Shown: positions 34,955 to 44,161 of the stretch, piece after piece
Numbering within the stretch: the first letter of the stretch is position 1
How the letters are laid out: the number at the start of each line of letters is the position of its first letter
NCBI RefSeq assembly: GCF_042654985.1
Contig: NZ_JBHSMT010000027.1
Coordinates: 1 to 64,000, forward strand
Source of the DNA: Paraherbaspirillum soli
GTDB lineage: Bacteria; Pseudomonadota; Gammaproteobacteria; Burkholderiales; Burkholderiaceae_D
Reading direction: 5' to 3'
Length of the DNA stretch: 64,000 nucleotides
Notes under the pieces: generated by a model
What the model was told of the DNA's origin: nothing
The model's input: only the letters and a program-made list of their open reading frames with translations
The model's database searches: none
Program-made: the position numbers and the translations under genes

Positions 34955-35848
34955 TTAGACGTAGCGCCACTCGAATCCGCCGTCCTTACGCGTAACCTGC
35001 CCCACCGATGTCTCTGGAAAATGCGAACTGAAGAACATGGCATTGTTGTCGGCCGCATAGTCGAGCGCCCATCGCCGCGAGGCGCGCGCCTGCTCGGGAA
35101 ACGCATCGAACCTCGAGTTCCACTCGGGACGGTGAATCTGGATCGGGTGATGCAGCACGTCGCCGGAGAACAGCGCCCGCTCCCCGGCCGAGTTCAGGCT
35201 GATGGAGGCATGGCCGAAGCTGTGCCCGACTGTCGGATGAAAAGTCAGACCGTCAATCACCTCTTTGCCGTCAAAATCGATCATCTGCGCCAACCCGGCT
35301 CTGACAATCGGCAGCACGCTGTCTTGTTGAACAATGAAACTGGTCTTGTTGCGCTCGCTGTGATTGCGCTGGTCGGCGAAGTACTGATACTCGTCACGGG
35401 AAAACAGGTATTTCGCGTTGGGGAAGGTCGGCACCCAATTGCCATCGACCAGCCGCGTGTTCCATCCAACATGGTCCACATGCAAGTGTGTCAGCAACAC
35501 GAAATCGACCGCTTCGGGCTCGACGCCGGCGGCCTTGAGCCGGGCCAGATAGGGCAGCTGAAGATGGTCGAACATCGGAGTGAACGGGCGATTCTTGTCG
35601 TTGCCGACGCCGGTATCGATCAGGATCGTATGGCGTCCGGTCTGGATCACCCAGGTGTGGACGCTCATCAAGGCCCGTTGACGCGCGTCATCCATGGAGC
35701 CCGGCGACAACCACGTCGCATGGTCTTGCAGCACATCGGGATGCCATCCCTGGAACAGCATTTCCGGCGTAAAAGTCGTCAGCGCCAATTCGCTGACGCG
35801 CGTGACCGTGGCGTCGCCGACCTTGTAGATTTTTGACTCGTAGCTCAT
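34955..35848 (-). CDS. metallo-beta-lactamase-fold hydrolase
   Basis: This 297-residue soluble hydrolase has the zinc motif THLHVDHVGW near 119-128, a downstream VGHSFGHASI histidine and FSGDVLHHP aspartate. These complete a two-metal site as in AHL lactonases and related esterases. There is no signal peptide. It is divergent from a LysR gene at 35961 with a 112-bp shared promoter gap, so it is probably that regulator's target. Whether it degrades lactone signals or another ester cannot be judged from sequence. Confidence 0.85.
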   Translation of the reverse strand: MSYESKIYKVGDATVTRVSELALTTFTPEMLFQGWHPDVLQDHATWLSPGSMDDARQRALMSVHTWVIQTGRHTILIDTGVGNDKNRPFTPMFDHLQLPYLARLKAAGVEPEAVDFVLLTHLHVDHVGWNTRLVDGNWVPTFPNAKYLFSRDEYQYFADQRNHSERNKTSFIVQQDSVLPIVRAGLAQMIDFDGKEVIDGLTFHPTVGHSFGHASISLNSAGERALFSGDVLHHPIQIHRPEWNSRFDAFPEQARASRRWALDYAADNNAMFFSSHFPETSVGQVTRKDGGFEWRYV

Positions 35849-35960
35849 ATCTCCCTCTCCCTTTCATGTCTTGCCGGTAATAAGTCGCAAAGTATAAGGC
35901 GATTGATTATTGCTTTGAATACTATAAAATCTTCACAATCTCATTAGCTGGACTAATCAA

Positions 35961-36857
35961 ATGCGTGGCACCGAATTCGCCGAACTGAGCGCCTTCGCCG
36001 CAATCGCGGAGCGGGCGAGTTTCGCCAAGGCGGCGGCGCATCTGGGCGTTTCGGCTTCGGCTTTGAGTCAATCGATCCGGTTGCTGGAGGAACGATTGGG
36101 AGTGCGCTTGCTCAATCGCACCACGCGCAGCGTCTCCACCACCGCGGCCGGAGAGCGGCTGCTCGACCAGCTGCGCCCGGCCCTGGAAGGACTGGCGCGC
36201 GCGACCGACGCCATCAATGATTTCCGGGAGACGCCAACCGGCGTGGTGCGCCTCACGGTGCCGCGGGTCGCCGCCGACTTGCTGCTGGTTCCGCGGCTGG
36301 CGGAATTCCGGGCAAGGTATCCGGCGATCACGCTGGATCTTGCGGTCGAGGATAAGGTGACCGATATCGTCAAGCACCGCTTCGACGCCGGCATCCGGCG
36401 CGGCGAAATGCTCGATCAAGACATGGTCGCGCGCCGCATCAGCCCCGATCGCCGCTTCGTCGCGGCTGCGGCTCCGGGCTATCTCGCCAGCCGCGGCTAT
36501 CCGCTGATGCCGCGCGATTTGCAAAGCCACGATTGCATCTGCATCAGGCGTCCATCGAGCGGCGCGATAGCCCCCTGGCGCTTCATGGAAAACGGCCAGT
36601 TCCTGGACGTAAAAGTCGGCGGCCCGCTGATATTGAGCGATGCGCACGTTGCGTTGGGAGCCGCCCTGAACGGCGCCGGCATCGTGCTGCTGGCCGAAGA
36701 CCATTTGCAGCCGTATCTGGACGATGGCCGGCTGCTGCCTTTGCTCGACGCCTGGTGCTGGGCCCGTCCCGGCTTCTTTCTCTACTATCCGAGTCAGCGC
36801 CAATTGTCCCCGGCGCTGCAGGCATTGGCCGAATTCCTGCGCCCGCCTTTCATTTGA
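35961..36857 (+). CDS. LysR-family regulator, divergent from the MBL hydrolase
   Basis: This 298-residue LysR protein has the N-terminal helix-turn-helix in FAKAAAHLGVSASALSQSIR (about 23-42), followed by LLEERLGVRLLNRTTRSVS and a periplasmic-binding-like effector domain. That domain ends FFLYYPSQRQLSPALQALAE. It most resembles the CrgA/DmlR-type subgroup. Divergent placement next to the MBL hydrolase gene suggests it controls that gene and itself. The effector is unknown. Confidence 0.88.
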   Translation: MRGTEFAELSAFAAIAERASFAKAAAHLGVSASALSQSIRLLEERLGVRLLNRTTRSVSTTAAGERLLDQLRPALEGLARATDAINDFRETPTGVVRLTVPRVAADLLLVPRLAEFRARYPAITLDLAVEDKVTDIVKHRFDAGIRRGEMLDQDMVARRISPDRRFVAAAAPGYLASRGYPLMPRDLQSHDCICIRRPSSGAIAPWRFMENGQFLDVKVGGPLILSDAHVALGAALNGAGIVLLAEDHLQPYLDDGRLLPLLDAWCWARPGFFLYYPSQRQLSPALQALAEFLRPPFI

Positions 36858-36925
36858 CCAAATTGGCAAGCTTCCGAAGGTCGACGTCAATTCTTTTAAC
36901 ACCGTTGACGACCCGCCGGACTACT

Positions 36926-37029
36926 GTAGGGCGGATGAGCGTAGCGTTATCCGCCGCTGGATGCGTCACCTGCATTCGATGTATCTAACACGGTGAAACG
37001 GCGGATAACGCTGCGCTCATCCGCCCTAC
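36926..37029. repeat. family-A dispersed palindrome
   Basis: A symmetric-type copy with two GGATGAGCG arms (GTAGGGCGGATGAGCG...GCTCATCCGCCCTAC), in the gap between two LysR genes transcribed towards each other. Confidence 0.8.
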
Positions 37030-37089
37030 CGACGGTGGCAGTAATCAACGCTGGTCTCGGATTTGTCCAATACCGCCTCGGTCTAGCCT

Positions 37090-37127
37090 TTCATCGCTAC
37101 CAAACGTTGGGGTTTGCCGCCCAACCG
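37090..37127. repeat. family-C repeat, reversed remnant
   Basis: TTTCATCGCTACCAAACGTT followed by GGGGTTTGCCGCCCAACC is the reverse of family C. It lies immediately before the stop codon of the LysR gene at 37132. Confidence 0.5.
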
Positions 37128-37131
37128 CCTT

Positions 37132-38046
37132 TTACTTGCCCAGCCACGGATCAATCTCCGGCTGCGGAAACTGCTCGATCATGAAATCGACAAAGCTGCG
37201 CACGGTAGCCGACAGCAGACGCCGGCTCGGGTAGACCATCATGACCGTCAGCAGGCTGGCCCGATGATCGGGCAGCACAGGCACCAGGCGGCCGCTCTTC
37301 AACGCATCGCCGAGTGCGAACGACGGCCGCAGCACCACGCCCATTCCGGCCAGCGCGCAATTGCTCAGCAGGTCGCCGTTGTTGGACACCATCTTGCTGG
37401 TGATCGGGACCCGCACCTCGCCCTCCGGGCCCTCGATCGACCAGTGATGGCGCAAATGTTCGTAGGCGAAATTCAAGCAGGCATGGTTGGACAAATCCGC
37501 CGGCGTCTCGGGCGCGCCATGCCGTTTGATGTAGTCCGGCGACGCGTACAGCGATACTTTGGCCACCCCCAATTGCCGCACGATCATGGTGGCGTCGAAT
37601 TTTTGCAGGTTGTTGAACATGCCGACATCGAAACCTTCCTCGACCAAATCCACGGTCCGATCCGACAAGGTCACATCCAGCGACACCTCGGGATAGCGCT
37701 GCGCATACAGCGGCAACAGTTGCGGCAACTGGAATTGACCGAAGCTCAAATGCGCATACAGCCTGAGCGTGCCGTTGGCCTTGGTCGACAGCGACGAGGC
37801 AATGGCGTCGGCGTCGTCGATATCGGTCAGGATCTGCCGCACCCGCTCCAGATAGGCCTGGCCGGTCTCGGTCAGCGACAGCTGGCGCGTGCTGCGGTTT
37901 AACAGGCGGGTGCCGAGATGCTTTTCCAATTCGGCCACATGGCGCGTCACCGCCGCGTTGGAGAGGTCCAGCATCTGCGCTGCGCGGGCAAAGCTGCCCT
38001 GCTCCACTATCTTCAGAAAAACCCGCATTGAGCGCAGTCTATCCAT
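37132..38046 (-). CDS. LysR-family regulator, possibly of the efflux operon
   Basis: This 304-residue LysR protein has its helix-turn-helix in FARAAQMLDLSNAAVTRHVA (about 19-38) and a substrate-binding domain. It is of the DmlR/AaeR-like type. It is transcribed away from a DUF4148 gene and, 560 bp further on, from the FUSC efflux operon. LysR regulators of aromatic-acid efflux are commonly divergent from such operons, so control of that operon is plausible but not shown. The 204-bp gap to 38251 should contain the operator. Confidence 0.85.
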   Translation of the reverse strand: MDRLRSMRVFLKIVEQGSFARAAQMLDLSNAAVTRHVAELEKHLGTRLLNRSTRQLSLTETGQAYLERVRQILTDIDDADAIASSLSTKANGTLRLYAHLSFGQFQLPQLLPLYAQRYPEVSLDVTLSDRTVDLVEEGFDVGMFNNLQKFDATMIVRQLGVAKVSLYASPDYIKRHGAPETPADLSNHACLNFAYEHLRHHWSIEGPEGEVRVPITSKMVSNNGDLLSNCALAGMGVVLRPSFALGDALKSGRLVPVLPDHRASLLTVMMVYPSRRLLSATVRSFVDFMIEQFPQPEIDPWLGK

Positions 38047-38250
38047 AAATCAAGACCCCAATCGTTTCATAAAATGGAATGGATCATTGCAATAAGTCCT
38101 ATTTTTTCCGAATTATACAACGCATAAACTGAGCTCCATCGATGGGCCCCACACCTAACTAGCGAAGTGCGCGACTCACCGAGGCGGCTGACACCAATGC
38201 CCGATCGGCCGAAGCCGCTGTTAGCAACTTAACCTTTTTGGAGAATAAAA

Positions 38251-38529
38251 ATGAATGCCAAACAATTGATCGCTGCTGTTGCCGTGTTTGCCGCCGCCGG
38301 TTCTGCTTTCGCCGACGCGAGCTACCCGCCCGAAACCAAGGTCACATCGAGCAAGACCCGCGCCGAAGTCATCGCCGAGATGGAACAAGCCCGTGCCCAA
38401 GGCCTGATGAACCAAAGCGACGCTGTATACCCGCTTGAAGCACAAGTAAAAAGCAGCGAACAAGCCCGCAAGCTGGCGACGCAATCGAAACCTGGCCGCG
38501 AGGTCGATGCGACTTATTCCGGCGCCTGA
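38251..38529 (+). CDS. DUF4148-type small exported protein
   Basis: This 92-residue protein has a signal peptide (LIAAVAVFAAAGSAFA, cleavage near 22). A charged helical part follows, with the repeated pattern YPPETKV and YPLEAQV and KTRAEVIAEMEQARAQG. That is the DUF4148 layout familiar from Burkholderiales, where copies are numerous and of unknown function. TTGGAG precedes the ATG. It may be co-regulated with the LysR gene divergent to it. Confidence 0.8.
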   Translation: MNAKQLIAAVAVFAAAGSAFADASYPPETKVTSSKTRAEVIAEMEQARAQGLMNQSDAVYPLEAQVKSSEQARKLATQSKPGREVDATYSGA

Positions 38530-38605
38530 TTCCCGGCTTAGTTTGAAAGCGGTAGTGTGAAGATGGGAGCGCAGTTCCGCGCTCTCTCTTTGCATTGGCG
38601 ACACC

Positions 38606-40159
38606 ATGCGCCACCCTCAGCATCAGCAACTTCCTCAAAGAACAACAGCCCTTCCGGCAACCATGCATTTCTCTATCCTGCCCCCCCTGCTGCACCAGTC
38701 CGCCCACACCACCGTGATACTGACGCTGGCCGTTGTGCTGGTCAGCGGTTGCGCCAATATGGCCGGCATTGCGCCGCATGCCAAACCGACCGACAGCAAC
38801 AGCCTGGCGCTCGGCTCGGCGATGGGTGGCACCGCGGTCGACGGTCACTGGCCCGGCAACGCCTGGTGGCAAACCTTCAGCGACCCGCAGCTCGACGCCT
38901 TGGTGCAGCAAGCCGTCAGCGGCAGCTCTAACCTGAAAATCGCACGCGCACGGATCGAACAGGCGCGCGCGCTGGCCGGCATAGCCCGTGCCGGGACCCT
39001 GCCGCAAGTCGGCGCCAAGGCTGAATTCACGCGCGAACGCTTCACCGAACAAGGCCTGGTGCCGTCGCCGCTGGCCGGCAATTGGGATTGGGATAACGAA
39101 ATCGCCATGAAGGCCAGCTACGACCTCGACCTGTGGGGCAAGGAAAGCAGCGCGCTCGATGCCGCGCTCAGCGCAGCCCAGGTCAGCGCCGCCGAAGCGC
39201 GCAGCGTCCAGCTCAATCTCGAAACCGCGGTCGTCCGCAGCTATCTGCAACTGTCGCTGCAATACGCGCTGCGCGATATTGCCGAGGCCACGCTGCGCCA
39301 GCAAGAGTCTATCGTCAGCATTGCCCGGCGCCGGCTGACGGCCGGGCTGGGAACGCAACTGGATTTGAGCCAGGCCGAAACCGCACTGCCCAATTCGCGC
39401 GCCGAGATTGAGCAAGTCGACGAAGCCATCGCCCTGTTGCGCAACCAGATTGCGGCGCTGAGCGGTCAGGGTCCGGGCGCAGGCGACGCGATCCGGCGGC
39501 CGTCGCTGGCGCAGCAGCGCGACACAGCCCAGCCGCCGATCAGCCTGCCCGACAACGTCCCCGCCAACCTGATCGGCCGCCGCCCGGACGTGGTGGCGCA
39601 ACGCTGGCGGGTGGAAGCGGCCGGCAAGAACATCGACGTCGCCAAGGCGGCGTTCTACCCGGACATCAATATCAGCGCCTTCCTCGGCTTCCAGTCGCTC
39701 GGCTTTGCCGGTTTGTTGACGAGCGCCTCGGGCATGCGCGGCATCGCCCCGGCCATCTCGTTGCCGATCTTCGAAGGCGGCCGGCTGCGCGGCAAGCTGG
39801 GCGCGGAAACCGCCGCCTACGACGCCGCCGTCGAAAGTTATAACAACACGCTGGTGCTGGCGCTGCAAAGCGCGGCCGACCAGATCGTCAAACTCAAGTC
39901 CAGCGCGCAGCAGCAGCGCCACTCGCAGCAAGCCCTGGCGCTGGCGCAAAAGTCTTACGACATTGCGCAGAACGGCTTTCACGCCGGGCTGACCGAATAT
40001 CTCAGCGTGCTGAATGCGCAAACCTCGCTGCTGCGGCAACAACAAAGAGTGGCGCAAGCGCGCAATGCATATCTGGATGCGTGGGTGCAGCTGATGCAGG
40101 CGCTCGGCGGCGGTCTGGGCGACGATTTGCCGACGCCGCCGGCGCAGGCAGCGCTGTAA
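38606..40159 (+). CDS. NodT-type efflux outer-membrane lipoprotein
   Basis: This 517-residue TolC-like channel has the lipobox LVSGC (Cys49 from this start), followed by the typical WWQTFSDPQLDALVQQA opening of RND/FUSC-type outer factors. The helical repeats PEVDLSQAETAL-like and NLIGRRPDVVAQRWRVEAAG complete the family pattern. The start is uncertain: ATG 38663 would give a more usual signal length, and neither has a clear ribosome site. It forms an operon with the FUSC, DUF1656 and HlyD genes, whose starts and stops overlap or nearly touch. Confidence 0.85.
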   Translation: MRHPQHQQLPQRTTALPATMHFSILPPLLHQSAHTTVILTLAVVLVSGCANMAGIAPHAKPTDSNSLALGSAMGGTAVDGHWPGNAWWQTFSDPQLDALVQQAVSGSSNLKIARARIEQARALAGIARAGTLPQVGAKAEFTRERFTEQGLVPSPLAGNWDWDNEIAMKASYDLDLWGKESSALDAALSAAQVSAAEARSVQLNLETAVVRSYLQLSLQYALRDIAEATLRQQESIVSIARRRLTAGLGTQLDLSQAETALPNSRAEIEQVDEAIALLRNQIAALSGQGPGAGDAIRRPSLAQQRDTAQPPISLPDNVPANLIGRRPDVVAQRWRVEAAGKNIDVAKAAFYPDINISAFLGFQSLGFAGLLTSASGMRGIAPAISLPIFEGGRLRGKLGAETAAYDAAVESYNNTLVLALQSAADQIVKLKSSAQQQRHSQQALALAQKSYDIAQNGFHAGLTEYLSVLNAQTSLLRQQQRVAQARNAYLDAWVQLMQALGGGLGDDLPTPPAQAAL

Positions 40160-42252
40160 TGCGCGCAGCACACGCATGGCCGGAAGAGCTTAAAAAAGCC
40201 AGCGCCGCCTGGGTGATGGCGCAAGCGCCGGTCATCATTTACATGCTCAAGCTGACGGTGGCCGTGTTGCTGGCGCTGGGCTTGTCGCTGCGCTTCGACC
40301 TCAGCAAACCGAGCACCGCGATGCTGACCGTGATCATCGTGATGCAGCCGCGCAGCGCGCTGGTGCTGGCGAAAAGTTTTTACCGCTTTCTCGGTACGGT
40401 GGCCGGGGTCATGCTGTCGCTGCTGCTGGTCGCCTGTTTTTCGCAAGAGCCGACGTTGTTCCTGCTGGCCGGCGCTTGCTGGCTGGCCTTATGCACGGCC
40501 GGCTCGACCGTATTCCGCAATTTTCAGTCGTATGGATTTGTGCTGGCCGGCTACACGCTGGTGATCGTCGGCCTGCCGGCCGCGCTGCAGCCGGATCAGG
40601 CGTTCGACATTGCCGTCACCCGCTTGTCCGAAGTGATGCTGGGCCTGCTGTGCGCCGGCGTCGTCAGCGACGTCGTCTTCCCGCAGCGGCTGAGCGACAG
40701 CTTGCTGGCCGCGGTGCGTCGGCGCTATGCCGATTTCGCCCAGTACATCCGGCGCGACGCCGCCCATGCGGCGAGCGGCGAGCGCACCATGCTGCGCTTT
40801 ATCGGCGAAGTGATTTCGCTGGAAGCGCTGCGCTCGTCCTCGGTCTTCGAAAATCCCGGCCACCGCTTGCAGAGCACCCAACTGCGGCGACTCAACACGG
40901 CGTTCATGACCGCCTCGACCACCTTCCATTCGCTCGATCAATTGCTGATGCGATTGCAGAACGCCGGCAAGCAAGCCGCGCTGGCTGCGCTGTTGCGCCA
41001 ATACCGCGCAATCACCGACGCGCTGCAGGTCGACGCCGCTGCGGCCGCGCAACAACTGCGCGCGCTGCGCCTGCGTCTGCCGGCGCAACTGGCAAACACG
41101 CGCAGCGCCGTGCTGGCTGCAGCCGGCGATAAGGTCGATTCGCAAGCCTTGCTCGACTTCGACTCGGCCAGCGAATTGCTGCTGCGCTTTGCCGATGAAC
41201 TGCTGGCGTACACGCTGACCCATGCCGCGCTGCTTGGCGATGGCGACACCAGCCTGGCCGACGATACGACGCTGCCGGCGCATTACGTGCCGCGCACCGA
41301 TCCGCTGATGGTGCTGTTTGCCGGGCTGCGCACCGCGACCGCATTCGGCCTGAGCATGCTGTTCTGGATTCTGTCCGGCTGGCCGTCGGGGGTCGAGGCG
41401 GTGGTGCTGGCGACGGTCGTCAGCAGCTTGTTTGCGGCCGCGCCGTTCCCGTCGCGCACGGTGCGCCACTTCATCATCGGCGCCGCGGGCGGCGGCCTGG
41501 CGGCGTTCATCTTCGCCTACGGCCTGCAGCCGCACGCCGAAAATTTTGTGATGCTGTGCCTGGCCCTCGCGCCGTTTTTACTGCTGGCCGCATGGCTGGC
41601 GATGCAGCCGAAATACGCCGGCATCGGCACCGGCATGCTGTTCTTTACCTTGAATTACGGCGCACTCGACAGCGCCTACAGCTTCGATGCACTGAGCTTT
41701 TTCAATGGTCTGATCGCCGGCTTGATCGGGGTCGGCATCGCCAGCGTGATGTATGTCGCGATCGACCCGGCCGACAGCCGCTGGGTCAAACGGCGTCTGG
41801 CCGGCGCGCTGCGACGCCAGGTGGTGCTGGCTTGCCGCCAGCCGCTAGCGGGCTTGATGCCGGCCTTCGAAAGCGCCACCCGCGACCTGCTGCAACGCTT
41901 CGCGGTCAGCCACGAACTCGACAACGAGGACGACCGCGAAGTGCTGGCCTGGTTGCTATCGGTGCTGGAAATCGGCCGTGCCGTGATCCATTTGCGGCAG
42001 GATGTCCAGCCCGCGGCCGCCGCAGCCGTCGAACGTTGCGTGCGCAGCATCGCCAGCCTGTTTACCAAACCGCACCCGGCGCGGCGACAGGCCGCGATCG
42101 ACGCCGCGCTGCAAGCGATCGCCGAATGCCAGGCGATGCCGGCGCTGAGCGCCAACCTGCACCTGATCCGCAGTTCGCTGCTGGATGAGACCTCGGTGCT
42201 GGCCGCGCTCGCCGTCAATTCCCAAACCAAGGATCAATACCGTGCCGCGTGA
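40159..42252 (+). CDS. FUSC-family (AaeB-like) efflux membrane protein
   Basis: This 697-residue inner-membrane protein has two blocks of about five to six membrane segments (about 22-190 and 400-560) separated by a cytoplasmic helical region. That is the layout of fusaric-acid-resistance and AaeB proteins that export aromatic carboxylic acids. The start is the ATG in the TAATG overlap with the outer-membrane gene; the longer frame from 40081 is an overlap artefact. It works with the DUF1656 and HlyD proteins encoded next. Confidence 0.88.
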   Translation: MRAAHAWPEELKKASAAWVMAQAPVIIYMLKLTVAVLLALGLSLRFDLSKPSTAMLTVIIVMQPRSALVLAKSFYRFLGTVAGVMLSLLLVACFSQEPTLFLLAGACWLALCTAGSTVFRNFQSYGFVLAGYTLVIVGLPAALQPDQAFDIAVTRLSEVMLGLLCAGVVSDVVFPQRLSDSLLAAVRRRYADFAQYIRRDAAHAASGERTMLRFIGEVISLEALRSSSVFENPGHRLQSTQLRRLNTAFMTASTTFHSLDQLLMRLQNAGKQAALAALLRQYRAITDALQVDAAAAAQQLRALRLRLPAQLANTRSAVLAAAGDKVDSQALLDFDSASELLLRFADELLAYTLTHAALLGDGDTSLADDTTLPAHYVPRTDPLMVLFAGLRTATAFGLSMLFWILSGWPSGVEAVVLATVVSSLFAAAPFPSRTVRHFIIGAAGGGLAAFIFAYGLQPHAENFVMLCLALAPFLLLAAWLAMQPKYAGIGTGMLFFTLNYGALDSAYSFDALSFFNGLIAGLIGVGIASVMYVAIDPADSRWVKRRLAGALRRQVVLACRQPLAGLMPAFESATRDLLQRFAVSHELDNEDDREVLAWLLSVLEIGRAVIHLRQDVQPAAAAAVERCVRSIASLFTKPHPARRQAAIDAALQAIAECQAMPALSANLHLIRSSLLDETSVLAALAVNSQTKDQYRAA

Positions 42253-42445
42253 AATTCCCTTATTCGATGCGCTGGTGCCCAGCTTGCTGCTGGTCTTCAT
42301 CGGCTGCGTCTTTTTGCAGATATTGCTCGACTGGCTATTCGGCCGGCTCGGACTGTATCGCCATGTCTGGCATCCGGGCTTGTTCCGGATTGCCGTGTTC
42401 GCGTGTCTTTTTGGCAGCCTCGCGCTGCTGTTGAATGTCGTTTGA
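42242..42445 (+). CDS. DUF1656 small membrane protein (AaeX-like)
   Basis: This 67-residue protein has two membrane segments (about 9-30 and 44-65) separated by a short charged loop. The start EIPLFDALVPSLLLV is the hallmark of DUF1656/AaeX partners of FUSC pumps. It starts with GTG at 42242, overlapping the FUSC stop, and ends just before the HlyD gene. Confidence 0.85.
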   Translation: MPREIPLFDALVPSLLLVFIGCVFLQILLDWLFGRLGLYRHVWHPGLFRIAVFACLFGSLALLLNVV

Positions 42446-42452
42446 GGTCACT

Positions 42453-43322
42453 ATGAAAAGTTTGGTTTCGCCCAAAACCCTGTCAGGCATCGCTCTCACC
42501 TCGCTGGTCGTGGCGGCCGCCTTGCTGCTTGGCGACACGCTCTGGAATCGCTACATGAACTCGCCCTGGACCCGCGACGGCCGGGTGCGCGCCGATGTGA
42601 TCGACGTCGCGGCCGATGTTTCCGGCCTGGTGGTCGAGGTGCCGGTGCACGACAATGCCTACGTGCACAAGGGCCAACTGCTGATGAAAATCGATCCGGC
42701 CCGCTATCGGATTGCGCTGGCCCAGGCCGATGCGCTGGTCGCGCAACGCAAGGCCGCGCTCAACATGAAGCGCAGCGATGCCGCCCGCCGCGCCAAGCTC
42801 GACAGCGATGTCATCTCCAGCGAAAACCGCGAGAACGCCAGCGCCGACGCCACCGCCGCGCAAGCCGTGTACCAGGAAGCGCTGGCCGCGCGCGATGCCG
42901 CCCAGCTCAATTTGCAGCGCACCGAAGTGCGCGCCCAAGTCGACGGCTGGGTCTCCAACCTGAACATCCACGCCGGCGACTTCGCCCAGGCCGGCGTCGC
43001 CAAGCTGGCGCTGATCGACGCCAAATCGTTCTGGGTCTACGGCTATTTCGAGGAAACCAAGCTGCCGTTGTTGAAAACCGGCGGCGCGGTGGAGATCCGC
43101 CTGCTCGGCGGCGAGCAACTATTGAGCGGCCATATCGACAGCATTTCGCGCGGCATCACCGACCGCGACAACCCGACCGGCAGCGGCTTGCTGGCCAACG
43201 TCAATCCCAGCTTCAACTGGGTGCGGCTGGCGCAGCGGGTGCCGGTGCGGATTCATATCGACCACGTGCCGGCTGGCGTCACGCTGGCGGCCGGCATGAC
43301 CTGTACTGTGATTGCGAGATAA
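42453..43322 (+). CDS. HlyD-type adaptor of the FUSC pump (AaeA-like)
   Basis: This 289-residue adaptor has an N-terminal membrane anchor (about 13-32), the barrel-sandwich half VVEVPVHDNAYVHKGQLLMK, an alpha-hairpin to about 150, and the second half RAQVDGWVSNLNIHAGDFAQ. A beta-barrel follows. GAGG sits five bases before the ATG at 42453. It joins the FUSC protein to the outer-membrane lipoprotein encoded at 38606. The stop codon leads straight into a family-A palindrome, which ends the operon. Confidence 0.88.
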   Translation: MKSLVSPKTLSGIALTSLVVAAALLLGDTLWNRYMNSPWTRDGRVRADVIDVAADVSGLVVEVPVHDNAYVHKGQLLMKIDPARYRIALAQADALVAQRKAALNMKRSDAARRAKLDSDVISSENRENASADATAAQAVYQEALAARDAAQLNLQRTEVRAQVDGWVSNLNIHAGDFAQAGVAKLALIDAKSFWVYGYFEETKLPLLKTGGAVEIRLLGGEQLLSGHIDSISRGITDRDNPTGSGLLANVNPSFNWVRLAQRVPVRIHIDHVPAGVTLAAGMTCTVIAR

Positions 43323-43396
43323 GCGCAGCGTCTTCCGCCGTTTTGGATGCGTCGACCACATGCGGCGGCGGATAACGCTGCGCTCATCCGCCCTAC
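43323..43396. repeat. family-A palindrome, shortened
   Basis: AAGCGCAGCGTCTTCCGCCG...GGCGGATAACGCTGCGCTCATC...CCGCCCTAC sits between two convergent genes and overlaps the last codon of the small gene at 43393. It could form a shared transcript end. Confidence 0.75.
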
Positions 43397-43656
43397 TTCT
43401 TGGGCGCTTTCTCTTCCTCCTCAAATCGCGCACGCATCACATCGAACAGGTTGTGCCTGTCATCGGCCAGGTCGATGATGGCCTGCACCAAGTCATGCGT
43501 CATCGCGTTGTCTTTGTTGATCTCGCGCAGCGGTCGCAGCAGACGCAGCACCTCTTCCAGGCAGAACATGCCGAGACGGGCGCATTCGGCGGCTTCATGG
43601 AGGTGGTCGGTTGGGGGAAAAATCAGTTTGTTGTCAGGCGTGATAGCGAAGGTCAT
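43393..43656 (-). CDS. small hypothetical protein behind leader copy 2
   Basis: This 87-residue acidic helical protein has no signal or membrane segment. It begins MTFAITPDNKLIFPPTDHLH and ends in a run of Glu and Lys. AAGGAGC lies seven bases before the ATG at 43656. The longer frame to 43758 would read into the structured leader and is not favoured. The pattern loosely recalls small DUF3077/DUF6124-like proteins of pseudomonads, but the match is not firm. Its position, 51 nt after leader copy 2, mirrors that of symE after copy 3. Confidence 0.65.
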   Translation of the reverse strand: MTFAITPDNKLIFPPTDHLHEAAECARLGMFCLEEVLRLLRPLREINKDNAMTHDLVQAIIDLADDRHNLFDVMRARFEEEEKAPKK

Positions 43657-43706
43657 ACGGGCTCCTTTGTGATTGAGGGGGATTGAGCCGCGCTGTGCCA
43701 AAACGG

Positions 43707-43891
43707 GAGGGCGGCGAGTAGTAAGGTTCGCAGACCGGCCTGTTACTTTACGCACCACCGGCAGCCCGAAGGCTCCCCACTATCACCGCCCATAGAGGAC
43801 GGAGATAGATGCGTACGCATAGCCGCATGACGCGGTCCGCGTAGTAACAGTAGTCAAGCTGCGAAGCAAGGTCCCTTCTTTTTCGGGGACG
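43707..43891 (-). ncRNA. structured leader RNA element, copy 2
   Basis: Aligned on the minus strand with the other two copies it shows GTCCCC...GGGACC near the 5' end, TTCGCAGCTTGACTAC, the hairpin GAGCC-ttc-GGGCT, CTGCCGGT followed by GCCGGTCTG, GAACCTTAC, and a closing GGGCGG...CCGCCC stem. It reads into the small gene at 43393-43656. An overlapping 88-codon frame (43748-44014) has no ribosome site and I take it to be accidental. Confidence 0.6.
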
Positions 43892-43897
43892 AAAGCG

Positions 43898-43926
43898 ACT
43901 ATAGACCTTCTTTAGCAATGCGGCAA
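43898..43926 (-). promoter_or_regulatory. sigma70-type promoter of leader copy 2
   Basis: TTGCCG (43926..43921) and TATAGT (43903..43898) with a 17-bp spacer on the minus strand. Spacing and -10 are the same as in copy 1 at 271-299. Confidence 0.55.
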
Positions 43927-44161
43927 CAAACCCGCCGCAACAACAACCCGCAAAGACAGCAATTTTTAGTTGTAAAACTGCGACGCCCAGCCCTCCATAG
44001 TTACTAAATGTCATTTGAAATCCAACCGAAAAGTACAGGCGGCACGCACTCGGATAAAATGCGCGCCAGTGATTAGAACCTATGCACTAACCCTATTGCA
44101 ACTCGGCAATATTTATGGTTGCGCATCGGAAATATTTTTATATGAAGGCGGGGAGAAACGA

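Noticed and set aside
43748..44014. 88-codon minus-strand frame across leader copy 2
   Set aside because: It lies within the conserved structured element, lacks a ribosome site, and the other two copies do not keep the frame.
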